Assembly (NCBI RefSeq): GCF_900113865.1
Contig: NZ_FOQY01000002.1
Coordinates: 62,001 to 126,000, forward strand
DNA from: Streptosporangium canum
GTDB lineage: Bacteria > Actinomycetota > Actinomycetes > Streptosporangiales > Streptosporangiaceae
Direction: 5' to 3'
Length of the DNA stretch: 64,000 nucleotides
Below the pieces are notes generated by a model. The model was not told the DNA's origin and did not search any database. It saw nothing but the letters and a program-made list of their open reading frames with translations. The position numbers and the translations under genes are program-made. Position 1 is the first letter of the stretch. Every line of letters starts with the position of its first letter. Positions 26,603 through 33,622 of this stretch are shown one piece after another.

Positions 26603-27629
26603 GCGAGGGCGGCCGGACGCCGGCTTTGCGGCAGAGGACCAGCGTCTCGTTGTCGTCGAGCCGCCGGTGACTCACGGAGGCGAAACCGGCGGCCCCGGCG
26701 AGTTCGGTCAGTTCGCCGATCGTGTACTCCGAGCCCTCCTCGGTGACCAGCGCCATGATGAGGCTCGCCAGCAGGTTGTCGATGTCGGGGTGCTCGTCGT
26801 CCAGCATCCGGTCGTGCACCAGCAGCACTCCACCGGGGTTGACCGCCCGGAAAGCCTTGCGCACCAGCTCCTCCCGCTGCCCGTGCGGCCAGTTGTGCAG
26901 GATGTGCCCGAGGATCAGCACATCGGCGCGGGGCAGCGGGTCGCGGAAGAAGTCTCCGGCGTGGAAGCGCACCGCCCCGGCCGTGCCCAGCTCGGCCATG
27001 TGCTCCCGGAACAGCGGCTCCATCTGCGGCAGGTCAAATACGTGCCCGGCCAGCCCGGAGTGCGTGACGACGAGCTGCCCCGCCAGGCCGCCGCGGCATC
27101 CCCCGACATCCAGCACCGAACGGTATCCCGACCAGTCGACCGCCTCGGCCAGCAGCGGGATGAGCGGCCGCAGCGTGCCCTCCATCATGCGCACATAACG
27201 CCGCAACTGTTCTGGATCGTCCAGCATGGCGGCGAAACCGTCGGCAGCCGAGCGCGGCCGGCCGCTGCGCAGCGTCTCGGTCAGCCCGTCCCAGACCGGG
27301 TACAGGTTAGCCTTGGCCCCCAGCAGGGCGCCGCCGACGTAGCCGGGCAGCCCGCTGACGAGGTAGCGGTCCGGGCCGGCGGCCGCGCGGTAACGGCCCT
27401 CTTCCTCCTCCAGCAGGCCGAGCGCGACCAGCAGTCGCAGGAAGTCGCGCAGCCCGCGGCCGTGCAGCCCCAGCCGACCGATGATCTCCTGCTCGGTGGC
27501 GGGGTCGTCGTGCAGCACGGTGAACAGATCGAGCTCGACCGCCGTGAGCAACGCCTGCGCCTGGCAGAAGGCATTACCGAGCCGGAGAATGCCGTGCACA
27601 GAGCCGATGCCGGGGGCTGTGCTCACCAT
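26595..27629 (-). CDS. SAM-dependent O-methyltransferase
   Basis: A 344-aa paralogue of the methyltransferase at 24.5 kb: same opening (GILRLGNAFCQAQALLTAVELDLFTVLH), SAM motif VLDVGGCRGGL, DLPQMEPLF, HAGDFFRDPLPRADVLILGHILHNW with the catalytic His, and VNPGGVLLVHDRMLD. ATG 27629 has AAAGGAGG 7 nt upstream; the longer frame from 27683 is unlikely. The heptads TCGAGTG and TCCAAGG lie 55-70 bp upstream. It would methylate a second phenol of the polycycle. Confidence 0.93.
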   Translation of the reverse strand: MVSTAPGIGSVHGILRLGNAFCQAQALLTAVELDLFTVLHDDPATEQEIIGRLGLHGRGLRDFLRLLVALGLLEEEEGRYRAAAGPDRYLVSGLPGYVGGALLGAKANLYPVWDGLTETLRSGRPRSAADGFAAMLDDPEQLRRYVRMMEGTLRPLIPLLAEAVDWSGYRSVLDVGGCRGGLAGQLVVTHSGLAGHVFDLPQMEPLFREHMAELGTAGAVRFHAGDFFRDPLPRADVLILGHILHNWPHGQREELVRKAFRAVNPGGVLLVHDRMLDDEHPDIDNLLASLIMALVTEEGSEYTIGELTELAGAAGFASVSHRRLDDNETLVLCRKAGVRPPSRG

Positions 27630-27682
27630 CGGCGGGCCTCCTTTCCCATCGCCGACCACAACGCCGCGATCGTGCCGCACCA

Positions 27683-27700
27683 CCTTGGAACATCACTCGA
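27683..27700 (-). promoter_or_regulatory. SARP-like heptads for O-methyltransferase
   Basis: On the minus strand TCGAGTG (27700-27694) and TCCAAGG (27689-27683) start 11 bp apart, upstream of the methyltransferase start. The pair resembles TCGAGCG/TCCAACC upstream of the halogenase. The degenerate second heptad makes it tentative. Confidence 0.35.
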
Positions 27701-27738
27701 AGGCCCGCGACCGCCGCCGGCGGCCGCTACACCGGTTC

Positions 27739-27756
27739 TCGAGCCCGGCACGAAGA
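27739..27756 (+). promoter_or_regulatory. SARP-like heptads upstream of ferredoxin
   Basis: TCGAGCC (27739) and ACGAAGA (27750), 11 bp apart, 51 bp before the ferredoxin ATG. The first heptad is a perfect SARP half-site; the second is weak. Confidence 0.35.
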
Positions 27757-27806
27757 TCCGGTCGCACAGTACTCCTGGCGACGTACCGACGACCTTGGGA
27801 ACGGTG

Positions 27807-28001
27807 ATGGCGATGCACGTGAGCGCGACCAAGGAAACGTGCGCGGTGAGCAGTATGTGCGTCTACCGCGCGCCCAGGGTCTTCGATCAGGACGAGGACG
27901 GCACGGTCGAGGTCATCGACCCGAATCCCCCCGCTGAGCTGCACGAAGACGTCCGGAGCGCGGCGCGTGGCTGCCCGACCAGGTCGATACACGTCGAGTG
28001 A
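27807..28001 (+). CDS. Ferredoxin, [3Fe-4S] type
   Basis: A 64-aa ferredoxin of the class that serves actinomycete P450s. The cluster ligands are Cys12 and Cys18 (CAVSSMC) and Cys56 in GCPTRSI, the three-Cys pattern of a [3Fe-4S] cluster. The VFDQDEDG and VEVIDP strands are typical. The ATG at 27807 or the one at 27813 could be used; the ribosome site is weak. The only P450 in the window is at 38.3 kb, so this ferredoxin probably supplies it with electrons despite the distance. The SARP-like heptads of the next gene lie inside its last codons. Confidence 0.88.
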   Translation: MAMHVSATKETCAVSSMCVYRAPRVFDQDEDGTVEVIDPNPPAELHEDVRSAARGCPTRSIHVE

Positions 28002-28011
28002 TCGTCGAGGG
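27994..28011 (+). promoter_or_regulatory. SARP-type heptad pair upstream of asparagine synthetase
   Basis: TCGAGTG (27994-28000) and TCGAGGG (28005-28011) start 11 bp apart, about 60 bp before the asparagine synthetase ATG. The position is right for a SARP operator overlapping a -35 region. Confidence 0.5.
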
Positions 28012-28071
28012 CGTCTGGAAACACCGGCCGCATGCTGTGGAGAGCTGCGGAACCAACCGAAGGAGACGTGG

Positions 28072-29931
28072 ATGTGCGGCATCGCCGGCTGGGTGGACTT
28101 CGGGCGCGACCTGACGCGGGAGCGGCCGACGCTGCAGGCAATGACCGATACGCTGGCCAACCGGGGTGTGGACGACCAGGGGCTGTGGGTGAGGGGCGAC
28201 GTCGCGCTCGGGCACACGCGCACCGCCGTCATCGACCCGGCCGGCGGCGCACAGCCGCTGACCGTCGAGGAGGACGGCCGTCCCGTCGCGGTGATCGTCT
28301 ACAACGGCGAGGTCTACAACTTCAAGCAGCTGCGGACCGAGCTGCAGGCGCGGGGGCAACGCTTCCGCACCCGCAGCGACACCGAGGTGGTCCTGCGCTC
28401 CTACCTCGAATGGGGGCCCGACTGCGCGAAGCGGCTTGAGGGCATCTTCGCCTTCGCCGTCTGGGACCTGCGCCGCGAGGAGCTCGTCCTGGTCCGCGAC
28501 CGGCTGGGCGTCAAACCCCTGTTCTACACCCGGCTGCCCGAGGGCATCCTGTTCGGGTCCGAGCCGAAGGCACTGCTGGCCAACCCGCTGGTCCGCCCGG
28601 TCGTCGCCGTCGAAGGGCTCCAGGAGCTCTTCGCCACCGCCAAGAAGCCGGGACAGTCGGTCTTCCGTGACATGCGGGCACTGCTGCCAGGTCACACGCT
28701 GACCGTCGGCCGCGGGGGCGTGGTGGACCGGACGTACTGGACGCTGGAGGCGCGGCCGCACACCGACGACCTCGACGGGACCATCACCAAGGTCCGCTCG
28801 CTGCTGGAGGACATCGTGCTCCGCGAGCTGGAGGCGGACGTCCCGCTGTGCACGGCGCTCTCCGGGGGCGTGGACTCCAGCGCCATCACCGCGATCGCCG
28901 CCAAATGGCGCCGGGAGCTGGACGGCGAGCGGGTGCGGACCTTCGTGACCACCTTCGACGACTACGCCAGGAACTTCCAGCCCGACGACGTCCGGTTCTC
29001 CCCCGACGAGCCGTACGCGGCGGAGGTCGCCCGGCACCTCGGCTCCGATCACGTCAAGATCATGCTGAACACCCAGGACCTGATGGATCCGCAGACGCGT
29101 CTGGCGGTGCTGCTGGCGCAGGACATGCCGACCACGCTCGGCGACATGGACACCTCGAACTACCTCACCTCGCGCCAGATCAAGACCCACTCCACCGTGG
29201 CGCTGGCGGGGGAGGTGGCCGATGAGATCTTCGGCGGATACAACTGGATGTACAACCCGGACCTGCTCGACGCCGACGTCTTCCCGTGGGTGGCCAACGA
29301 AACCCGCCAGCAGGGCTCTCCCACGGGCCAGGGCAGGAGACTCTTCGACCAGGGGCTCATGCGCAAGCTCGACATGAACCACTACTACGCCGACCACTAC
29401 CGCCAGGCGCTGGCCGAGGCGCCGCACCAGGACGGGGAGGACGCCAAGGAGCGGCGGATGCGCTCGGTCGGCTACGTCACGCTGACGCGGTGGCTGCCCA
29501 TGCTGCTCGACCGCGACGACCGGCTCTCCATGGCGCACGGCCTCGAACTGCGGGTGCCCTACGCCGACCACCGGCTCGTCGAGTACATGTACAACACCCC
29601 CTGGAGCTTCAAGACCTTCGACGGCAGGGAGAAGAGCATCCTGCGCGCGGCGGTGCGCGACCTGGTGCCGCCGTCCGTCCTGGAACGCACGAAGAGCCCG
29701 TGGCCGGTCACCCAGGACCCGGCCTACACCAAGATGCTGCACGACGAGCTGTCCGCCCTGGTCGCCGACCCCTCGTCACCGGCCCTGCCGTTCCTGGACA
29801 CCGACGCGGTACGGCACACACTCGACCATCCCTCGAGCATCGCTCACGAGTGGGTGAGCAGGATGCACATCGAGATGGCACTGCAGTTCAACACATGGCT
29901 GAGGCACTACAACGTAGAGCTGGCGATCTGA
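28072..29931 (+). CDS. Asparagine synthetase-like amidotransferase
   Basis: A 619-aa glutamine-dependent asparagine synthetase (class B). Cys2 (MCGIAGW) is the N-terminal nucleophile of the glutaminase domain (1-210), with RTAVID and YNGEVYN glutamine-binding segments. The synthetase domain carries the pyrophosphate loop SGGVDSS at about 264-270. AAGGAG precedes the ATG at a spacing of 6. In polyketide clusters such enzymes amidate a carboxyl: FdmV-type in isoquinolinone polyphenols, XanA/LlpA-type in xantholipin and lysolipin, or OxyD in malonamate starters. Here it implies an amide or lactam nitrogen in the product. Which carboxyl it uses cannot be told. Confidence 0.92.
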   Translation: MCGIAGWVDFGRDLTRERPTLQAMTDTLANRGVDDQGLWVRGDVALGHTRTAVIDPAGGAQPLTVEEDGRPVAVIVYNGEVYNFKQLRTELQARGQRFRTRSDTEVVLRSYLEWGPDCAKRLEGIFAFAVWDLRREELVLVRDRLGVKPLFYTRLPEGILFGSEPKALLANPLVRPVVAVEGLQELFATAKKPGQSVFRDMRALLPGHTLTVGRGGVVDRTYWTLEARPHTDDLDGTITKVRSLLEDIVLRELEADVPLCTALSGGVDSSAITAIAAKWRRELDGERVRTFVTTFDDYARNFQPDDVRFSPDEPYAAEVARHLGSDHVKIMLNTQDLMDPQTRLAVLLAQDMPTTLGDMDTSNYLTSRQIKTHSTVALAGEVADEIFGGYNWMYNPDLLDADVFPWVANETRQQGSPTGQGRRLFDQGLMRKLDMNHYYADHYRQALAEAPHQDGEDAKERRMRSVGYVTLTRWLPMLLDRDDRLSMAHGLELRVPYADHRLVEYMYNTPWSFKTFDGREKSILRAAVRDLVPPSVLERTKSPWPVTQDPAYTKMLHDELSALVADPSSPALPFLDTDAVRHTLDHPSSIAHEWVSRMHIEMALQFNTWLRHYNVELAI

Positions 29932-29951
29932 CATCCGCGAGGTGGTCAAGC

Positions 29952-30551
29952 ATGGATTTTGCCGATGTGCTGCGCAGGCGCCAGATGGTGCGCAGCTACA
30001 CCGATGAGCCGGTGTCCGACGACGCGCTGAACCGCATCCTGCAGGCGCTGCGCCGCGCGCCCAGCGCGGGGTTCAGCCAGGGGCACCGGCTGGTCGTCGT
30101 CACCGACGCCAAGCTCAGGCAGCAGGCCGCCGACATCGCCGAGGGCCGGTATGTCGAGCTGGGCTTCCCCCCGTGGATCTCCGAGGCGCCCGTGCACATC
30201 TACGTCGGCACGCGCGAGAACTCCTACCACGAGCGCTACGGGGGAGCCGAGCAGGTCCGGCCCGGATACACGGAGATTCCCTGGCCGGTGCCGTTCTGGT
30301 GGTTCGACTGCGGCGCGCTGTTCATGCTGCTGCAGCTCGCCGCGATCAACGAGCGACTCGCGACCGGGTACTTCAGCTCCGTCTACACCGACGAGCTGGC
30401 CGCCCTGGCACAGGTGGCCGGCCTGCCGGACGACGTCGCCCTCGCCGGCGTCCTCACCGTCGGGCACCCTGACAACGGCCGCTCCCTGCCCATCCCCGCG
30501 AACGCCGTCTTCCGCAAGCCGAACGACGAGCTCATCGAGTGGCGCCGGTAG
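29952..30551 (+). CDS. Nitroreductase family protein
   Basis: A 199-aa FMN-dependent nitroreductase fold protein. RRRQMVRSYTDEPV at the N-terminus binds FMN phosphate, RRAPSAGFSQGHR is the second FMN segment, and GVLTVGHPD is the C-terminal motif. It follows the asparagine synthetase by 20 nt and precedes the FAD oxidoreductase. Nitroreductase-like proteins can be flavin reductases, ring dehydrogenases or F420-type reductases, so it might supply reduced flavin to the halogenase or oxidise a ring. Both roles are inferences. Confidence 0.85.
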   Translation: MDFADVLRRRQMVRSYTDEPVSDDALNRILQALRRAPSAGFSQGHRLVVVTDAKLRQQAADIAEGRYVELGFPPWISEAPVHIYVGTRENSYHERYGGAEQVRPGYTEIPWPVPFWWFDCGALFMLLQLAAINERLATGYFSSVYTDELAALAQVAGLPDDVALAGVLTVGHPDNGRSLPIPANAVFRKPNDELIEWRR

Positions 30552-30613
30552 GCCGGGCCGGGCGGGCCGAGACGGCGGCGTCCAGGGACATCATCGGATA
30601 GGGAGCGACAACT

Positions 30614-32086
30614 GTGCGGAAAGTTGCGGCAACTCCGGCGGACCGGCGCATCGTCGTCCTCGGCGGGGGCATCGCCGGCCTGGCGGCGGCCATCGCCCTG
30701 GCCAGGCGCGGCTATCCGGTCACGCTGATCGAGCGGGACCCGCCGCCGCCGGCCGGCCGCGACCAGGACCCCTTCCTGGCGTGGAAACGCCGCGGCGTCC
30801 CCCAGTTCCGCCTGCCCCACGGCTTCTCGGCCCGGGCCCGCAGCCTGCTGGCGGCCCACGCGCCCGACGTCCTCGAACGGCTCCGGGCCGACGGCATCGA
30901 GGAGATCAACGTCTTCAAGCAGCTCGTCGCCCCGGACCTCTGGCAGCCCTCCGACGACGAGTTCACCGTCGTGTGGGCCCGGCGGTCGGCCTTCGAGCTC
31001 GCCCTGCGGCGCAGCGCCGAAGCCGAACCGGGCATCCGCCTGCTCAGTCCCGAGGTCGCGAGCGGGCTGTGCTTCGAACGGTCCCCCGGCGGCCCGCCGC
31101 GGGTCACGGGGGTCCGCCTGGCCGACGGCCGCGAGCTGGACGCGGACCTGGTGCTCGACTGCGGCGGCCGGCGCTCACCCGTGTCCCGGTGGCTCGCGGC
31201 CGAGGAGGCCCACGTCCGCACCGACCTCCAGGACTGCCAGACCGTCTACTTCAGCCGCTACTACCGCTTCACCCCCGGCTGTGCCCTGCCCAAGACCGCT
31301 GTCGCCGTCCTGCGGGGAGAGCTCGAAAGCGTCATGTACCTTGGTTTCCCCGGCGACCACGACACTTTCGCCATCTGCCTCGAAGCCCGTCCCGATGACA
31401 GGGACATGCGGCTGCTGCGCCACACGTGGGCATGGGAGGCCACCGCCCGCAGCATCGAGGAGGTGGCGCCCTGGATCGACCCGGCCAACGCCACCCCCGT
31501 GAACGAGGTCCAGACCATGGGCGGACACCACAACGTCCGCCGGCGCTACGTGGTCGACGGCCATCCGATCGTGCTCGGCCTGCTCGCCGTCGGCGACGCC
31601 CTGTGCACCACCAACCCCGCCTACGGCTGGGGGGCGTCGATGGCACTCACCTACGCCTTCGCCGCCGCGGAGGCCGTCGCCCGTCACGACCCGGATCCGG
31701 TCGCCGTGGCGCTCGCCTATGACGCCGCCACCGCGAGCGAGGCCGACGCCGTCTACCGGGAGTCGGCCGCCATGGACCGGGCCCGCATCTACCGCCACAC
31801 AGGGCAGGAGGTGCCCGAGCACGACCGGGCCGAGATGGAACGCCAGCACCTCATCGCCGAGGCCGTCTCGGCCGGGGTGTTCTTCGACCTCGAAGTCGGC
31901 CGGGCCTTCTGCCGCCGGGTCAACCTCGCGGGCCCCGCCGATGCCGTGCTCGACAGCCCCGACATCACCCCGGGGGCCAGGCGCGCCCACGACCCGCCCA
32001 CCTCCGCGCCGGCCCCGAAGGCCGGGCCCGACCGCCAGGAGCTGCGCTCCATCGTCCTGGCGGCCCGGCCGAGATCCACCGCCTGA
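30614..32086 (+). CDS. FAD-dependent oxidoreductase
   Basis: A 490-aa flavoprotein. VVLGGGIAGLAAAIALARRGYPVTLIERD is at residues 14-42; a DCGGRRSPVSRW motif stands where monooxygenases have the DG motif; VGDALCTTNPAYGWGASMAL is the second FAD motif. The fold is that of geranylgeranyl-reductase or halogenase-like flavoproteins rather than PgaE, and no halogenase WxWxIP is present. GGGAG lies 8 nt before the GTG. The C-terminal 50 residues are Pro/Ala-rich. Function is unknown; dehydrogenation or epoxidation of the polycycle is possible. Confidence 0.8.
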   Translation: MRKVAATPADRRIVVLGGGIAGLAAAIALARRGYPVTLIERDPPPPAGRDQDPFLAWKRRGVPQFRLPHGFSARARSLLAAHAPDVLERLRADGIEEINVFKQLVAPDLWQPSDDEFTVVWARRSAFELALRRSAEAEPGIRLLSPEVASGLCFERSPGGPPRVTGVRLADGRELDADLVLDCGGRRSPVSRWLAAEEAHVRTDLQDCQTVYFSRYYRFTPGCALPKTAVAVLRGELESVMYLGFPGDHDTFAICLEARPDDRDMRLLRHTWAWEATARSIEEVAPWIDPANATPVNEVQTMGGHHNVRRRYVVDGHPIVLGLLAVGDALCTTNPAYGWGASMALTYAFAAAEAVARHDPDPVAVALAYDAATASEADAVYRESAAMDRARIYRHTGQEVPEHDRAEMERQHLIAEAVSAGVFFDLEVGRAFCRRVNLAGPADAVLDSPDITPGARRAHDPPTSAPAPKAGPDRQELRSIVLAARPRSTA

Positions 32087-32208
32087 ACCGCAGGCTTCAC
32101 CCCCGGACGGGAACGGGGGAGGCCGGGAGACGGGTCTCCACCTGAATCGCAGGCTTCACCCCGGACGGGGGCGAGGGCGGAGTCGCGGTAGGCCGGGAGA
32201 CGGGCCTC
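32082..32208. repeat. 59-67-bp direct repeat across the stop codon
   Basis: The unit at 32082-32140 (starting CCTGAACCGCAGGCTTCACC) recurs from 32141 to about 32208 with a few changes and an 8-10-nt insertion in its second half (shared tail GGCCGGGAGACGGG). The first unit includes the TGA of the FAD oxidoreductase, so the repeat has duplicated the 3' end of that gene. The remaining 290 bp up to 32499 hold only the terminator below. Confidence 0.75.
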
Positions 32209-32261
32209 CGCGCTGAGCCGGGCGGCGGCCTCCGCCGGAACCCCCGCTCTGACGTGCGACA

Positions 32262-32295
32262 TGACGGTGCCGGGAGTTCCCTCCCGGCACCGTCA
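32262..32295. terminator. Bidirectional hairpin terminator
   Basis: A perfect 15-bp stem (32262-32276 with 32281-32295; arm TGACGGTGCCGGGAG) and a TTCC loop, between the convergent FAD oxidoreductase and ABM genes. Confidence 0.85.
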
Positions 32296-32499
32296 CGTAT
32301 CAGAAGGACGACGCGGTGGTGGGAGCATCACGTCCCGGCCACCCGGAGCCGGGCATCCGGCCGCGTCGTGCTCCGCCTGCCGTACGCCGCGCCGGGAGGA
32401 TCCACGCCGCCCCTGCCCGGCAGCGGGAACAGGGGCCTCGGCGCGCGTCGCCGCCGAGAACGACGCGTTCACCTGGGCGGCTCCGGGCCGGCGTGCGGC

Positions 32500-32883
32500 T
32501 CAGTAGACGGCGGTCACCTCGTAGACGCCGAACGGCCTGCCGTCCGGCGCCCGCTGGTAGCGGCGGAGCGGAGTCGTGGTGCCGCGGTGCGCCGCGCCCT
32601 CCTCCCACGAGCGGAACGCGGCGAGACTCTCCCACTCGCTCATCACCACGAACGCCGCCGGGTCGTCGGCCGCGCGCAGCAGCTCGTTGCCGAGCAGGCC
32701 CGGCGTGCCCGCGAGGTCACGGCTGATCTGGTGGTAGGCCTCTTCGACGGCGCCGGGCTCCTCCGAGGGCGCGGCGGTGTAGATCAGCACCCTGGCCCGC
32801 GAGGCTCCGGATCCGCCGGCGCCGTTCGCTGTGGTGGAGGCGGAGGTGGAGGCAGGAACGGGGGCGGGACCGTCGGACGTCAC
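32500..32883 (-). CDS. Antibiotic biosynthesis monooxygenase (ABM) protein
   Basis: A 127-aa protein whose residues about 35-125 form an ABM ferredoxin-like domain: RVLIYTAAPSEEPGAVEEAYHQISRDLAGTPGLLGNELLR, then FVVMSEWESLAAFRSWEEG. This is the ActVA-Orf6/PdmH/PdmI type, cofactor-free quinone-forming monooxygenases. The first 30 residues are Ala/Ser/Thr-rich and probably disordered. The GTG at 32883 overlaps the stop of the second ABM gene (GTGA), so they are coupled. The two ABM proteins may form a heterodimer. Confidence 0.85.
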   Translation of the reverse strand: MTSDGPAPVPASTSASTTANGAGGSGASRARVLIYTAAPSEEPGAVEEAYHQISRDLAGTPGLLGNELLRAADDPAAFVVMSEWESLAAFRSWEEGAAHRGTTTPLRRYQRAPDGRPFGVYEVTAVY

Positions 32884-33398
32884 AGGCCCGCCCCGGCGCC
32901 GGTCATCGCGTACACCACCCGCATGGTCGTCATCGATCCGCCCGAGCGGAACGGGTGCAGCCTGGTGCGGTGCGCCAGGTGCCCCTCGCTGTGCTCGAAC
33001 TCCCGGAAACGCCGCTCGTCGGCCCAGTCGCTCACGATGTAGTACACCCCTTCCTCCTCCTGGCTCCTGGACAGCCACTGGCCCAGGTTGGCCGGATGAT
33101 CGGTGACCGCCCTGCCGACCTGGAGCCAGGTCCGCTCGAACTCCCGCTCCATGCCCGAACGGATCTGCATCCGCAACAGCACACGGAACACCGGCGACCC
33201 CTCGGGCGACCCCGAAGGCGACTCCGACGGCGACTCCGACGGCGACCCGGACGGCGATGCGGACAGAGACCCGGACGACGCCTCGGACGGCGGTGTGGGC
33301 TGTGCCCCGGACGGCGATGCGGACGGCGTCTCGGGCTGTGACGCGGACGGCGATGTGGACGGTGCCTCGGACGGTGGTGCCGGTTGTGGTGTGGACAT
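32880..33398 (-). CDS. ABM monooxygenase with Ser/Pro-repeat tail
   Basis: A 172-aa protein. Residues 1-68 are a low-complexity tail rich in Ser, Pro and Glu, built on a 12-nt DNA period (SPSG, SPSE, SPSE, SPSG, SPEG). Residues about 70-165 are an ABM domain: VFRVLLRMQIRSGMEREFERTWLQVGRAV, then YYIVSDWADERRFREFEHSEGH. Usual family length is about 100-110 aa, so the tail is an addition, probably by repeat expansion. GGGAGG lies 8 nt before the ATG. Likely an anthrone or naphthacene monooxygenase partner of the gene that follows. Confidence 0.82.
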   Translation of the reverse strand: MSTPQPAPPSEAPSTSPSASQPETPSASPSGAQPTPPSEASSGSLSASPSGSPSESPSESPSGSPEGSPVFRVLLRMQIRSGMEREFERTWLQVGRAVTDHPANLGQWLSRSQEEEGVYYIVSDWADERRFREFEHSEGHLAHRTRLHPFRSGGSMTTMRVVYAMTGAGAGL

Positions 33399-33481
33399 GG
33401 TGTGTTCCTCCCTCGGGCTGCCGGATCCGGCAGGTGAGCGCGTGCCTTCCAGCGGGCGGCCATGGTGCGGGCCGTCACCGA

Positions 33482-33583
33482 CAAGCAGACCCCGTCCCGC
33501 TGGTCGATCGCTGGCAGCTCACTGACCCCGCGCACCCTCCCGCCCCTCCGCCGAGCGGCCCCCTCAAGCCACCCTCGAGCCGT
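33482..33583. promoter_or_regulatory. 101-bp duplicated promoter-like element, copy B, with SARP box
   Basis: Copy of the element at 5687-5787, about 91% equal. The heptads are TCAAGCC (33564) and TCGAGCC (33575), or on the minus strand TCGAGGG and TTGAGGG, 11 bp apart. The leftward ABM operon starts 84 bp from the left end of the element, as the leftward SDR operon does about 100 bp from copy A, so it is most likely the ABM promoter and leader. The flanking sequences of the two copies do not match. Confidence 0.55.
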
Positions 33584-33622
33584 ACGGCCGCCGGCCTGCG
33601 ACGGAGAGGTCCGCTGGGAGCC

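Noticed and set aside
27913-29742. 609-codon open frame on the minus strand over the asparagine synthetase gene
   Set aside because: It mirrors a fully supported gene in high-GC DNA, has no domain resemblance and is rich in Arg, Gly, Val and His as expected for an antisense shadow.
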